Counted from the stretch's first letter, positions 41,987-51,923 are shown. The stretch is 64,000 nt of DNA from Rhodococcus wratislaviensis (GCF_900455735.1 NZ_UAUI01000022.1:620001-684000), one strand, 5' to 3'. The notes: a model not told the origin generated them from the letters alone. Translations and numbers: made by a program.

Positions 41987-43735
41987 CTACCGCCCCTCCC
42001 ACGCCGACCAGAGTTCGGCGTAGCGTCCGCCGGCGGCGACGAGGTCGGCATGTGGACCCTGCTCGACGATCCGGCCGTGTTCGAGGACGACGACCCGGTC
42101 CGCGGCGGCCGCCTGTGTCAACCGGTGGGCCACCACCAGCGTCGTGCGACCGCGGGTCGCGGCCTCGGCCGACGCCTCGAGTTCCCGCGCACCCGCGCTG
42201 CCTGCTTCGGCTGTCGCCTCGTCCAGGATCGCGACCGCGGGGTTCGCCAGGACCAGTCGCGCCAGAGCCAGTTGCTGCGCCTGGGCGGCGGTCAGCTCGT
42301 GGCCGCCCTCCCCGACCACGGTCTGGACGCCGTCGTCCAGCGCGGTGACCCAGCCGTCGGCGCCGACGGCCTTCAATGCCATCGCCGCGTCCTCCTCGGA
42401 GGCGTCGGGTGCGGCGAGCCGAAGGTCGTCGATCAGCGGTCCGGCGAACACGTGGACTTCCTGGCTGACGATGGCGACCCGGCGGCGGAGACCACCCGGC
42501 TCCAGGTCCGGCAGCGCGGTGCCGCCGATGCGCACCGAACCGGACGTCGGGGCGATCGAGCCGGCCGCGATCGCCGCGACCGTCGTCTTGCCCGCTCCCG
42601 TCGAACCGACGAGGGCGACGCGTTCGCCGGACTTCACGTGCAGGCTGATGCCGTGCACCACTTCGTGGCTGCCGTCATAGGTGTGCCGGACGTCGGCGAG
42701 TTCGAGCGTCGAATCCGCGAACTCCCGGACGGTGGCGGTTCCGGTGCCCGAGGCGTCGTCGAGGTCGACGACGCCGACGAGCCGTGCCAGGCTCGCACCC
42801 GCAGACTGCACCTCGTCGAACGTGTACATCAGCATGCCGATCGGATTGAACAGCCGGTGGAAGAGCAGTGCCGCGGTTGTGGTCTGCCCGACGGTGACGA
42901 TGTCGGCGTTCACCAGTGCGAATCCTGCGGCGAGAATGGTGGCGAGCCCCACGAACTCGGCCCGGTTGCCGCGTCCCGCAAACCGGGTGAACAGTGCGAA
43001 GACGCCGACGGACAGGTCGCGGGCCTTCTCCGACGCACCGTTGATCTGCCCCAGATGGCTGTCCTCGAGACCGTAGGCGCGCACCGTCCGGGCGCCCTGC
43101 ATGCTGCTGATCAGCGCCTGCGAACGCTCCCCCATCGCGACGCGTTCGGCGGCGTACACCGGTGCGGACCGCGGCAGGTACCAGCGCATCGCCAGGGCAT
43201 ACATCGGCAGCGCCACCATGCCGGCGAGCCCGAGCCGCCAGTCGATGCCGAGCATCGTGACCATGCTCAGCACCACCAGCAGGACAGCCGTGACGAGGTT
43301 GGGGACGACGTCGGTGACGGCCTTGCCGATCACCGCGACGTCGTCGCCGACCCTCGACAGCAGGTCGCCCTTGCCGACGCGTTCGACCGTCTGAATCGGC
43401 AGTCGGAGCGCCCGGTCGACGGTGCGTTCGCGCAGGTCCGCCAGGATTCCCTCGCCGAGGCTGCGGATCAGGAACGACGCGAACCCGGCACACACGCCGC
43501 CGATCACCGCGGCGGACGCAATGACCGCGACCACCCACCCGATGGTGGACGGCGGCGCACCGTCCTGCACACGGTCGACGAGGACACCGAACACGTAGAC
43601 CGGGACCAGCGCCATACCGGCCGCGACAGCGGCCACCAGCAGGGTGAAAACGCTCCGGCCGCGGCGGCGTCCCAGTTCGGACTTCAGCCACGCCCACGTG
43701 TCGCGCGCGTTGGCGATGGGCAGCAGTTCACTCAT
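41987..43735 (-). CDS. ABC exporter half-transporter B
   Basis: A 582-residue TMD-NBD fusion with six TM helices (about 25-330). The NBD has an intact Walker A (GSTGAGKTT) and Walker B with catalytic Glu (AVAILDEATA). The ABC signature is changed from LSGGQ to LTAAQ. The start overlaps the partner gene by 4 nt (ATGA). Together they should form a heterodimer; their defects are complementary. Given the context, export of the newly made siderophore is likely; uptake by an IrtAB-like pair is the alternative. Confidence 0.88.
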   Translation of the reverse strand: MSELLPIANARDTWAWLKSELGRRRGRSVFTLLVAAVAAGMALVPVYVFGVLVDRVQDGAPPSTIGWVVAVIASAAVIGGVCAGFASFLIRSLGEGILADLRERTVDRALRLPIQTVERVGKGDLLSRVGDDVAVIGKAVTDVVPNLVTAVLLVVLSMVTMLGIDWRLGLAGMVALPMYALAMRWYLPRSAPVYAAERVAMGERSQALISSMQGARTVRAYGLEDSHLGQINGASEKARDLSVGVFALFTRFAGRGNRAEFVGLATILAAGFALVNADIVTVGQTTTAALLFHRLFNPIGMLMYTFDEVQSAGASLARLVGVVDLDDASGTGTATVREFADSTLELADVRHTYDGSHEVVHGISLHVKSGERVALVGSTGAGKTTVAAIAAGSIAPTSGSVRIGGTALPDLEPGGLRRRVAIVSQEVHVFAGPLIDDLRLAAPDASEEDAAMALKAVGADGWVTALDDGVQTVVGEGGHELTAAQAQQLALARLVLANPAVAILDEATAEAGSAGARELEASAEAATRGRTTLVVAHRLTQAAAADRVVVLEHGRIVEQGPHADLVAAGGRYAELWSAWEGR

Positions 43736-45435
43736 CGCAGGACCGCCTGACGGTAGTTCGCGTTCTCGGTCGCCAGTTGCGAGTGTGTGCCCTCGCCGAC
43801 CACCGTTCCGTCGTCGAGCACGACGACGCGGTCGGTCACGGACAGCAGCGCGGGGCTGCTCGTGATGAGGATCGTCGTCTGGCTGCCCGCGGAGCCGCGA
43901 TGTCGCAGGTCGGCGATGCCGCCCGCGATCGTGTGTTCGGTGACGGCGTCCACCGCGGTCGTCGGATCGTGCAGCACCATCACCGGCGACTGCGCCACCA
44001 GTGCGCGGGCGAGGGCGACTCGCTGCCGCTGACCGCCGGACAGCGAGGACCCCCGGTCGGCGACCTCGTGGTCGAGGCCCTCGGGGTGTGCGTCGACGAC
44101 GTCCACCGCCGCGGACGCGGACAGCGCCGCCTGCACCTCGGACGCCGTCGCGCCGGGTCGGCCCGCGGTCACGTTCGACGCGACGGTTCCGGAGAACAGG
44201 TCCCCGTTGTGCGGTTCGACGAGCAGCGCCCGGCGGGCCTGCGCGAGATCCGCGTCCGACAGCCGGACTCCGCCCACCGTCAGTTCGCCGTTGTACCGGT
44301 CGGGCGGAACCTGCCCGGACAGCAGCGCGGCCAGCGCCTCCGCGTCCTGCGGGCGGTACGCGACGACGCCGAGCAGTTCGCCGGGGGTGACCCGGAGATC
44401 CACTGCGCTCAGGGACCGGTACGAGACGCCGCTCAGGCTGAGTTCGCTGCCGTCGAGTGTCCGGCCGGACCCCTCGGGCAGCAGCGGTTCGGCGTCCAGG
44501 ACCAGGGCGAGGCGGTCCGCCGACGCGCGGGCGAGGGCGAGGAAACCGGGCAGCCCGGCCAGGACGCCGAGCGGTTCGATGAAGAACTGGGACAGTCCGA
44601 CGACGGTGATCAGCTCGCCGATGGTGATGCGTCCCTCGAGGGCGAACCAGCCGGCGAAACCCGCGACACCGACGGCGAGGAGGGCGCTGACGGTCATCGA
44701 CACCCCGGCGAACACGGCGGAACTCTTCGCCGTGTGCAGGGTGGCACCGAGCGCCTCGCGGCTGGCTGTTCGGTATCGCCGCGACGCCGACACCTCGGCG
44801 CCGATCCCGCGCAGGGGCCGGAGCCCGCTCACGAGGTCGGTGGCCATGGCGGACGCCCGCGCGACGGCGGCCTGCTGATCGGTGGCACGGCGGGTGATCA
44901 GCGGCGCCGCGAGCTGGAGGAGACCGAGGATGACGGGGGTGCCGATCAGAACGGCGAGCCCGAGGGGCACGTCGATCAGCAGCAGGGCGACGGCGGATCC
45001 GATCGCGGCGGTGAGGGCCGCCGCGGCCCGCGGTGTGATGTCCGCGATCCACGCCGCGCGGTCGGCGTCCGACGTCGACACGGACAGCAGCTCACCGGCA
45101 CGCAGGTCGGTGCGCACTCCCCGCGGGTCGAGGATGCGGTGCGCCACCTCCATCCGCAGCTGGTGCGCCTCGTTCTGCATCGCCACGACGATGAACCGCG
45201 CGCCGAAACGCCACGCCGCTGTGAGCACCAGGAACAGCAGTGCCAGGGCGCACAGCCACACCGCGAGTGCGAACACGTCCCCGGTGGCGACGGCCCGGTC
45301 GACGATCACGCCGATCGAGATCGGGACCAGCGTCTCCGCCACCTGATGCAGGCAGACGAGCACGGTTCCGATCCCCAGCCGAACACGATTCCGCACCAGC
45401 GTGCGACGCAGAATTGCGGTGCCACCAGTCTTCAC
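43732..45435 (-). CDS. ABC exporter half-transporter A (degenerate ATP site)
   Basis: A 567-residue TMD-NBD protein. The N-terminal six-helix domain begins near RRTLVRNRVRLGIGTVLVCL. In the NBD, Walker A is lost (GVVAYRPQDAEA in place of GxxGxGKS/T). The signature LSGGQRQRVALARAL is perfect. Walker B reads VMVLHDPTTAVD, with the catalytic Glu replaced by Pro. The GTG at 45435 is chosen because GGGAG lies 8 nt upstream; a TTG at 45474 would overlap the iron box. First gene of the pair. Confidence 0.85.
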   Translation of the reverse strand: MKTGGTAILRRTLVRNRVRLGIGTVLVCLHQVAETLVPISIGVIVDRAVATGDVFALAVWLCALALLFLVLTAAWRFGARFIVVAMQNEAHQLRMEVAHRILDPRGVRTDLRAGELLSVSTSDADRAAWIADITPRAAAALTAAIGSAVALLLIDVPLGLAVLIGTPVILGLLQLAAPLITRRATDQQAAVARASAMATDLVSGLRPLRGIGAEVSASRRYRTASREALGATLHTAKSSAVFAGVSMTVSALLAVGVAGFAGWFALEGRITIGELITVVGLSQFFIEPLGVLAGLPGFLALARASADRLALVLDAEPLLPEGSGRTLDGSELSLSGVSYRSLSAVDLRVTPGELLGVVAYRPQDAEALAALLSGQVPPDRYNGELTVGGVRLSDADLAQARRALLVEPHNGDLFSGTVASNVTAGRPGATASEVQAALSASAAVDVVDAHPEGLDHEVADRGSSLSGGQRQRVALARALVAQSPVMVLHDPTTAVDAVTEHTIAGGIADLRHRGSAGSQTTILITSSPALLSVTDRVVVLDDGTVVGEGTHSQLATENANYRQAVLR

Positions 45436-45474
45436 GCGCGTAACTCCCAACGCCGACGCTTCCCCACCCACCAA

Positions 45475-45493
45475 CCAAGTAAGCAGACCCTAA
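45475..45493 (-). promoter_or_regulatory. IdeR-type iron box before the ABC exporter
   Basis: The minus strand TTAGGGTCTGCTTACTTGG matches the iron box at about 12 of 19 positions. It lies 40 nt upstream of the chosen GTG. A weaker match than the others, but well placed. Confidence 0.5.
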
Positions 45494-45602
45494 CTAGATG
45501 AACCCTAATCGATGGGCAACTAGCGTTGACATGCCCGGTTCTCATAGAGTCGCCGATACGAACTACTGCGCGTGACGCAGCAGCAAGCCCGAGAGGACAA
45601 AG

Positions 45603-45776
45603 ATGGCCGCGAAGACGACCGCCGAAAACGACATCGCGGACGAGGATCTCGAACCCCTAGCCGACGAGACCGCCCGCCAGGCGCAGCGCGTTGTCGCTGC
45701 ATACGCCGAAGATGCCGACGAGTGCAGGATGCTGCTCTCCATGCTCGGAATCGGACCCACCAGCAAGCTCGACTGA
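45603..45776 (+). CDS. small conserved protein upstream of otsA
   Basis: A 57-residue acidic, helical protein (DLEPLADETARQAQRVVAAY, DECRMLLSMLG) with AGAGGA before the ATG. Mycobacteria have a small ORF in the same place before otsA (Rv3489 in M. tuberculosis), which supports a real gene. 33 nt separate it from otsA, so the two are probably co-transcribed. Function unknown. Confidence 0.75.
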   Translation: MAAKTTAENDIADEDLEPLADETARQAQRVVAAYAEDADECRMLLSMLGIGPTSKLD

Positions 45777-45809
45777 GAATTTCATCCACTTCGACTGCGA
45801 AGGAAGCCC

Positions 45810-47357
45810 GTGGCTGCCAGTTCGGAATCGTCAGCATCGTCATCACGCTCGACTTCTGATCCTGTTTCCGGGCAAGCCGACTTCGTCGTCGTAGCGAACC
45901 GACTCCCCGTCGACCTCGAACGCCTTCCGGACGGCACCACGCGCTGGAAGCGCAGCCCCGGTGGCCTCGTCACCGCGCTCGAGCCGATCCTGCGCCGCAA
46001 CAAGGGCGCATGGGTCGGCTGGGCGGGGGTCGCGGACGCCGAGCTCGATCCCGTCGTCGAGGACGACCTCGAGCTCTACCCCGTTCCGCTGAGCGCCGCG
46101 GAGATCGCCGACTACTACGAGGGCTTCTCCAACGCCACCCTCTGGCCGCTCTACCACGACGTCATCGTCAAGCCCGAGTACAACCGCGACTGGTGGAACG
46201 CCTACGTCGAGGTCAACCGGCGCTTCGCGGAGGCCACGTCGAAGGCGGCCGCGCACGGCGCCACGGTGTGGATCCAGGACTATCAGCTGCAGCTCGTTCC
46301 GAAGATGCTGCGCATGCTCCGCCCCGACCTCACGATCGGGTTCTTCCTGCACATTCCGTTCCCGCCGGTGGAACTGTTCATGCAGATGCCGTGGCGCACC
46401 GAGATCATCGAGGGCCTGCTGGGCGCCGACCTGATCGGGTTCCACCTCCCGGGCGGTGCCCAGAACTTCCTGTACCTGGCCCGCAAACTCGCCGGTCAGC
46501 AGACGTCCCGCGGCAACGTGGGTGTCCGCTCCAAGCTGGGCGTCGTGCAGGTGGGGTTCCGCACGGTGCGCGTCGGCGCATTTCCGATCTCCATCGATTC
46601 GGGGCAGCTGGACGAACAGTCCCGGTCCAAGTCGATCCGGGACCGCGCCAAGAAGATCCGCAAGGAACTGGGCAATCCCAAACACATCATGCTCGGCGTC
46701 GACCGCCTCGATTACACGAAGGGCATCGACGTCCGCCTCGCCGCGCTGCACGAACTGCTCGACGAGCACCGCATCGACCCCGCCGACACCGTGATGGTGC
46801 AGCTGGCCACGCCGAGCCGCGAGCGGGTCGACAGCTACGTGCAGATGCGCGACGACATCGAACGCAAGGTCTCGCGGATCAACGGCGAGTACAGCGAGGT
46901 CGGCCGGCCGGTCGTGCACTACCTGCACCGGCCGATCCCTCGCGAGGAGCTGATCGCCTTCTTCGTCGCCGCCGACGTGATGCTGGTGACTCCGCTGCGC
47001 GACGGTATGAACCTCGTCGCCAAGGAATACGTGGCCTGCCGTAGTGATCTCGGCGGCGCGCTGCTGCTCAGCGAGTTCACCGGCGCGGCCGCCGAACTGC
47101 GTCAGGCGTTCCTGTGCAATCCGCACGATCTCGACAGCGTCAAGGATGCGATGGAGCAGGCCCTGGGCCAGCCGAAGGAGGACGGCCGACGCCACATGCG
47201 GGCCCTGCGCAGGCAGGTCCTCGCACACGACGTCGACCGGTGGGCCAGGTCCTTCCTCGACGCCCTCGCTCACGGCGGCGCCGCCGGCCCCGCGCTGATC
47301 GCTCCCGCCGAGGCTTCCGAATCCGACTACAACGAGGACGCGACCGGGGAGAACTGA
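45810..47357 (+). CDS. otsA: trehalose-6-phosphate synthase
   Basis: A 515-residue GT20 enzyme joining UDP/ADP-glucose and glucose-6-phosphate to trehalose-6-phosphate. Visible motifs: [67 protein letters not shown] and [13 protein letters not shown]. The N-terminal Ser-rich extension and acidic C-terminal tail are usual in actinobacteria. GTG start with AAGGA upstream. otsA next to the mce4 region is also the M. tuberculosis arrangement. The last 31 nt overlap the convergent SDR gene. Confidence 0.96.
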   Translation: MAASSESSASSSRSTSDPVSGQADFVVVANRLPVDLERLPDGTTRWKRSPGGLVTALEPILRRNKGAWVGWAGVADAELDPVVEDDLELYPVPLSAAEIADYYEGFSNATLWPLYHDVIVKPEYNRDWWNAYVEVNRRFAEATSKAAAHGATVWIQDYQLQLVPKMLRMLRPDLTIGFFLHIPFPPVELFMQMPWRTEIIEGLLGADLIGFHLPGGAQNFLYLARKLAGQQTSRGNVGVRSKLGVVQVGFRTVRVGAFPISIDSGQLDEQSRSKSIRDRAKKIRKELGNPKHIMLGVDRLDYTKGIDVRLAALHELLDEHRIDPADTVMVQLATPSRERVDSYVQMRDDIERKVSRINGEYSEVGRPVVHYLHRPIPREELIAFFVAADVMLVTPLRDGMNLVAKEYVACRSDLGGALLLSEFTGAAAELRQAFLCNPHDLDSVKDAMEQALGQPKEDGRRHMRALRRQVLAHDVDRWARSFLDALAHGGAAGPALIAPAEASESDYNEDATGEN

Positions 47358-48337
47358 CCTCCCCGGCTCAGCTGACCGGACGTCACCAGGAAGGCGACGA
47401 AGTCGCGGATCGTCTCGTCGGCGGGACGCGGAACGTAGCCGAGTTCGGACCGCGCCTTGCTGCCGTCGATGACGGGCGCCGCGAGCAGCGCCGCCATCGC
47501 CGACCGCGACAGCACGTCGGAGCCGAACCGGGTCCCGATCGGTTCGGCGATCGGCAGCACGCGTTCGATGACGCTGAGTGGGAACGAGTACAGCGGCCCC
47601 CGACGACCCGCCGCACGCGCAGCCCTCCTCACGGCATCGTGCATGCCGAGCATGTGCCCCGAGATCAGGTAGTTCTCACCGGTCCGGCCCTTCTCCCCGG
47701 CGGCGATCAGTCCGGCGGCGACGTCGCGGACGTCGACGAAGTCGAACCCGCCCTGCACGGCAGCGGGAACGCGGCCGCGAGCGGCGTTGCGCAGCAACGC
47801 GTTCACCCGCGACAGTCCGTAGTCGACGGGCCCGTACACCCCGGTCGGATTGCAGATCACCGCATCGAGCCCGGCCTCGACCACTTCGCGGAGTTCGATC
47901 TCGCCCGCCCATTTGGACCTGTCGTACACCGGGATCGACGCGGCGACGGACCGGGGCGAGTTCTCGTCGAGCGTTCCGCCGCAACTGGCCTGATCGAAGG
48001 AGTGCACGGAACTGCAATGCACCATCCGCCGAACACCCACTGCGAGAGCGGCTTCGGCGACGGTCCGGACGCCCTTGGTGTTGACGGTCCAGGCCAGGTC
48101 GTCCTTCTGTGCGAGGGTGATCATCGCGACCAGGTGGTAGACCACCTCGGCGCCCTCCAGCGCCCGCTTCATGGATTCGACGTCGAGCACGTCGGCGTTC
48201 ACCCACGTGACCCCGTACTCGGGTGCGTACCGGGAACGCACGCGGTCGATTGCGGTCACCTCGTGGCCTGCCTCGACCAACAGATTCAGCAGATTGTTGC
48301 CCACGAATCCCGCGGCGCCGGTTACTGCAACCTTCAT
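47327..48337 (-). CDS. extended SDR, 3beta-HSD/epimerase-like
   Basis: A 336-residue extended short-chain dehydrogenase. It has Rossmann [11 protein letters not shown] at the N-terminus, a Ser in HCSSVHSF, and YDRSKWAGE (YxxxK), then NPTGVYGP. It resembles dihydroflavonol reductase/3beta-hydroxysteroid dehydrogenase-like proteins. A near-perfect KstR operator lies 78 nt upstream, so it probably belongs to the sterol regulon. A sterol or side-chain intermediate is a reasonable but unproven substrate. Confidence 0.85.
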   Translation of the reverse strand: MKVAVTGAAGFVGNNLLNLLVEAGHEVTAIDRVRSRYAPEYGVTWVNADVLDVESMKRALEGAEVVYHLVAMITLAQKDDLAWTVNTKGVRTVAEAALAVGVRRMVHCSSVHSFDQASCGGTLDENSPRSVAASIPVYDRSKWAGEIELREVVEAGLDAVICNPTGVYGPVDYGLSRVNALLRNAARGRVPAAVQGGFDFVDVRDVAAGLIAAGEKGRTGENYLISGHMLGMHDAVRRAARAAGRRGPLYSFPLSVIERVLPIAEPIGTRFGSDVLSRSAMAALLAAPVIDGSKARSELGYVPRPADETIRDFVAFLVTSGQLSRGGQFSPVASSL

Positions 48338-48414
48338 CGACGACTCCCCGTTCGGTTGTGGCCCCGCGACGCAGCGTCGTGCGTCGGCAATCGGCCAGGA
48401 GATCCCGACAGTAC

Positions 48415-48428
48415 TAGAACTTGTTTCA
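48415..48428 (-). promoter_or_regulatory. KstR-type operator before the SDR gene
   Basis: TAGAACTTGTTTCA fits TnnAACnnGTTnnA at every fixed position. It overlaps the stop codon of the last mce4-operon gene and lies 78 nt before the SDR start. Confidence 0.75.
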
Positions 48429-49250
48429 TTTTGTGAAGGGGGTGACCGCCTCGACGAACATTCGCACCCGCGAGATCTCGTGAGATCGCTTCGCGAACTC
48501 CAGCAGGGCGACCCCCTCCCACGCGGCCGAACGCACGGATGCGGTGACGGCGCACCCCGCCACGATCATCTTGCTCCACTGCAGTTCACGAAGGCTTTCC
48601 GCGAAGTGAGCGAGCGCGATCGGGGAACCCGACGACAGTTCGAGAACCGCACCGGGAGCAAGCCGCTCCGACATTGCGGCCGTGTCCTGACGGCGGACGG
48701 CGACCAGAAATCCGGTGGCGGCGTTCCTGCCCGGACGTCCGACGGTCCGCAGTCCTCGCATGAAACCTGTTACACCGAGCACGCCCTGATTCGACAGCAG
48801 TTGCGGCGCCAGCTTCACCGACGCCGCCGCGCCCCGCCACCCCGCCCCGGCCAGCTGGGCGATCATCACGGGCAGTTCCCAGTGCGCGTACAACCCGTCG
48901 ACGGTCACGACACCCGACTCCACCACGAGGTCGTAGCGCAGGTGCATCGGCACCGTCAGCACCACTCCCGTCGACATCCGGGTCTCGAGGTCGAGGTCGC
49001 GGACCACCGTCATCCCGCACACCACATCCCGCTTCACGTGGAACGTGATCGAGTTGGGGGCGATGAACGTGTCGTAGAACCGTTCGATCGCCGCCGTGCC
49101 GACGTGCGGCCGCGAGCCCACCGGGTCGCTGACCCGAGCGCCGTCCGAGAACAGCCCGACCCACGCGGCGCGGTCGTGCACCGCGACCGCGGACGGTGAA
49201 CGCCCAACGACAGCAAGGAGTTCCGCCACGGTCGGCGTCGGGTCCGGCAC
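48426..49250 (-). CDS. tandem SnoaL/NTF2-like protein of the mce4 operon
   Basis: A 274-residue protein with two NTF2-fold halves. The first (about 1-130) has LLAVVGRSPSAVAVHDRAAW, DPVGSRPHVG and FHVKRDVVCG. The second (about 190-274) has FLVAVRRQDTAAMSERLAPG and a final strand set. GTG start 2 nt after the stop of the upstream gene, so it ends the mce4 transcript. NTF2-fold proteins include ketosteroid isomerases, so a steroid-binding role is plausible but unproven. Confidence 0.75.
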   Translation of the reverse strand: MPDPTPTVAELLAVVGRSPSAVAVHDRAAWVGLFSDGARVSDPVGSRPHVGTAAIERFYDTFIAPNSITFHVKRDVVCGMTVVRDLDLETRMSTGVVLTVPMHLRYDLVVESGVVTVDGLYAHWELPVMIAQLAGAGWRGAAASVKLAPQLLSNQGVLGVTGFMRGLRTVGRPGRNAATGFLVAVRRQDTAAMSERLAPGAVLELSSGSPIALAHFAESLRELQWSKMIVAGCAVTASVRSAAWEGVALLEFAKRSHEISRVRMFVEAVTPFTK

Positions 49251-49252
49251 CG

Positions 49253-49771
49253 TTACACCGGGGTCAACTGATCGACGAGCCAGCGGTCGTCGACCTTCTG
49301 CAGCGACACCCGCACACGGCTGCCCGACGTTCGGGCGTCGGGAGCGTCGGCGCTCGTCGTCGTCTGGTTGAGGTACAGCAGGACCACCGCCTCGTCGGGT
49401 GTGGTCGACACGGGCGCGGCGGCCTGCACCGACACCTGCACGGTGAGTTGCTTCTCCTTGGCGCCCGGCGCGATGGTTTCCTGCACGAGCGTGGTGTAGT
49501 CGTCGCGGAACGAGCCGGTGAGTCCGTCTGCGGCAGCCGCCAACTGGTTGTCGACGTCGGCGAAATCGTACGCCAGCATCGCCACCGCCTGCTTGCCCGC
49601 GGCGTCGACGGCCTCGGTGCGCGCCTGCTCCGAGAGTTGATCCTGCCGGTGGTCGTACCAGAGGAAACCCACCCCGACGGCGAGCGCGACCACCACGACC
49701 GCGGCCGCGATCTTCAGCGCTGTCTGCTTGGTGACGGCGAACTTTCGCTTGTCTTCGTTGTTGTCGCTCAT
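49253..49771 (-). CDS. Mce-associated membrane protein (Rv3492c-like)
   Basis: A 172-residue protein with a short cytoplasmic head, one TM helix (about 13-35) and an extracytoplasmic domain with the mce-associated pattern (FADVDNQLAAAADGLTGSFR, and QLTVQVSVQAAAPVS). In mce operons such proteins support the transporter, possibly by stabilising the Mce complex. Overlaps the preceding gene by 4 nt. Same position and size class as Rv3492c in the M. tuberculosis mce4 operon. Confidence 0.85.
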   Translation of the reverse strand: MSDNNEDKRKFAVTKQTALKIAAAVVVVALAVGVGFLWYDHRQDQLSEQARTEAVDAAGKQAVAMLAYDFADVDNQLAAAADGLTGSFRDDYTTLVQETIAPGAKEKQLTVQVSVQAAAPVSTTPDEAVVLLYLNQTTTSADAPDARTSGSRVRVSLQKVDDRWLVDQLTPV

Positions 49772-50541
49772 GGGACGAACTCCACCTTCGATGCGGTCAA
49801 CTTGCCGTCGACGTCGCTGACCGTCACTCGCATCCGGAAATCGCGCGGTGAGGGTTCCGGTTGCTCCTTACTGCTCACCATCGTCCGGGCGGCCACCAGA
49901 ACATTCGCCGAGATCGAGGTCTCGCTCCCGTTCTCGACTCCTGCCTCGACGACCTGGCCCTCGGTGGTCACATTCGCGTCCTGCACGACACCGACGAACG
50001 GATCCTCCCGGCCCTGGAACTCTTCGAGGAACTGACCCGAGGCGCCGGCGATGATCCGGTCGACGTCTTCCTTCGCCGTCTCGGGATGGATGGTCGTCAG
50101 GTTGAGCACCGTCTGCCGGGCGGTGTCGACGAACGCCTGACGGCGATCGTCCCGTTCGCGCGCGGACCGTAGGTCGAGCAGAAGCACCACCGCCGCGACG
50201 ACCAGTGCGACGACGACCACCGCGGTAACGCCCCACGCGAGCAACGACTTCAGCGATCGACGCTGCTTCGGTGCGTCGGGCGCCGGAGGTTCCGGGGACG
50301 CGACCTTCGCCGTCGACACCTTCGCCGCCTCGGGCGCGGCGTGCGCGCCCACCGGCTTGGCGAGGACCACCGGCTTCGGGGCCTCGGTCTCCCCCACCGG
50401 CGGGCCGGCGTGCCGGACGGCCCTGCGCCTGCTCCGGTCCTTCGCCGCGGACGTCTGCTCGGTCGCCCGCTCCGTGGAGTCGGTGGCGCGTTCGTCTGTG
50501 CTGGAACTCAAATCTGCTGACCTGTCATCATCGTCTGCCAC
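49768..50541 (-). CDS. Mce-associated membrane protein (Rv3493c-like)
   Basis: A 257-residue protein with a long charged/Pro-rich cytoplasmic tail (1-95), one TM helix (about 97-125), then a domain like that of its neighbour (QTVLNLTTIHPETAKEDVDR, IIAGASGQFLEEFQGR). The GTG start lies 34 nt inside the 3' end of mce4F. Homologue by position and structure of Rv3493c. Confidence 0.85.
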   Translation of the reverse strand: MADDDDRSADLSSSTDERATDSTERATEQTSAAKDRSRRRAVRHAGPPVGETEAPKPVVLAKPVGAHAAPEAAKVSTAKVASPEPPAPDAPKQRRSLKSLLAWGVTAVVVVALVVAAVVLLLDLRSARERDDRRQAFVDTARQTVLNLTTIHPETAKEDVDRIIAGASGQFLEEFQGREDPFVGVVQDANVTTEGQVVEAGVENGSETSISANVLVAARTMVSSKEQPEPSPRDFRMRVTVSDVDGKLTASKVEFVP

Positions 50542-51923
50542 GTCGAGTCCTTTCCCTGCACCGCCAGATCCGGTTGGGTGTACGTCTTTCCATCCGAACC
50601 AATGAAGCTACCGGTGGCCGGGTCGTAGGGCACGGCCGCGACCGGTGCACCCGCGGCGCCTTCGTAGGAACTCGGAACGGCTGTGTACGAGGGTACATCC
50701 GGCGGCATGATCGGCCCGTACGGCGGGTTGTTGCCCGACGCCTCCCAGCCCTCGCGGCACGCCTCGACCGTCGGTGCGCGGCGTCCCGGGAACTCCATGC
50801 ACGGCAGGTTCCGCGCGCCGCGCACCACGGACGGGTCATCCGGAGCGGCCTTGCAGTACAGGTCGTTCGGTGTCGCGATCGGGTCGGTCTGATCTCCCGA
50901 CCGGCGTTGCTCCGGGGGCAGGAAGCCCGTCGTGCAGGCCGGCGGGTCGTGCAGTTGCAGGGCGAAGTCGACGATTGCGCCGTCCTCCACCGGCCCGCCC
51001 GTCGCCGCCGTCACGAGTGCCGCGGTCAGGGGCGGGTAGATGACCAGAACCTGCTCGATGCTCTTGTTGTAGATCACCCCGACCTGGCCGACGCTCACCA
51101 GATTCCGCAGCAGAATCGGCAGGGTCGGCTGCAGGTCCTGGAACAGCTGGGTGGCCTCCTGCGCCGTTCCCGGGCCCTTCTCCAGCACCGACCGCAGGCT
51201 CGGGTCGCTCGCCCGCAACTGGTCGGTGAACGTCACCAGGTCCCGGGTCCACGACCGGATGGCGTCGCTGCTGACCGTCTGCGTGTCGAGCAGGGGGCCG
51301 ACCTGGTCGATCAGGGCCTTCGTCGCGTCGCTGTTCGCGTCTGCCTCCTCGACGAACAACCGGGCCGAGTCGATGAGCCGCTGCAGGTCGGGACCGGATC
51401 CGTTGAACGCCGTGAACGCCTCGTCGATCACCGTCTGCAGCCTGGTGTCCGAGATGCTCGCGAGCAGTTCGTCGGCCTGGTCGAGCATCTCGCCGACATC
51501 CTGCGGAATGGTGGCCCGATCCAACGGGATCACGTCGCCGTTCGCGAGGTACGGGCCGTCGGCCTCGGCCGCGCCGTCCCGGGGAATCAGGTCGACGTAC
51601 TGCTCGCCGACCGCCGACACGCTCTTGACCGCCGCGTCGACGTCCGCCGGAATCTTGTAGTCGCTGTCGAGCGACATCTTCGCTTCCACACCGTCACCGG
51701 TGAGCGTCACGTACTCGACGACACCGATGTTGGTGCCGCGATAGGCGACATTGGCGTGCGAGTAGAGCCCACCGGTGGACGGCAGTCGGACACTCACCTC
51801 GTAGCGCCCGACGCCGAACAGCACCGGCACCTTCACGTACTGGATCGACATCACCACGAGCCCGATGACGGTGAGAATCGAGAAGATGATCAGCTGAATG
51901 CGAACGAATCTCGTCATTCTCAT
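50508..51923 (-). CDS. mce4F: Mce4F, steroid-uptake MCE protein
   Basis: A 471-residue MCE protein: N-terminal TM helix (about 6-28), MCE/MlaD domain (about 38-115; RGTNIGVVEYVTLTGDGVEA), a long helical region with needle-like repeats (about 130-300), and a Pro/Gly-rich C-terminal tail. Mce proteins form a hexameric tunnel that carries lipids from the outer envelope to the YrbE permease. mce4 was shown to import cholesterol in R. jostii and M. tuberculosis. 4-nt overlap with mce4E. Confidence 0.92.
   Translation of the reverse strand: MRMTRFVRIQLIIFSILTVIGLVVMSIQYVKVPVLFGVGRYEVSVRLPSTGGLYSHANVAYRGTNIGVVEYVTLTGDGVEAKMSLDSDYKIPADVDAAVKSVSAVGEQYVDLIPRDGAAEADGPYLANGDVIPLDRATIPQDVGEMLDQADELLASISDTRLQTVIDEAFTAFNGSGPDLQRLIDSARLFVEEADANSDATKALIDQVGPLLDTQTVSSDAIRSWTRDLVTFTDQLRASDPSLRSVLEKGPGTAQEATQLFQDLQPTLPILLRNLVSVGQVGVIYNKSIEQVLVIYPPLTAALVTAATGGPVEDGAIVDFALQLHDPPACTTGFLPPEQRRSGDQTDPIATPNDLYCKAAPDDPSVVRGARNLPCMEFPGRRAPTVEACREGWEASGNNPPYGPIMPPDVPSYTAVPSSYEGAAGAPVAAVPYDPATGSFIGSDGKTYTQPDLAVQGKDSTWQTMMTGQQI

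Noticed and set aside
41987..45052. Single 1021-codon protein spanning both ABC genes
   Set aside because: The upstream half is a frame-shifted Arg/Pro-rich reading of the first half-transporter gene. The real second gene starts at the ATG at 43735 with a 4-nt overlap.
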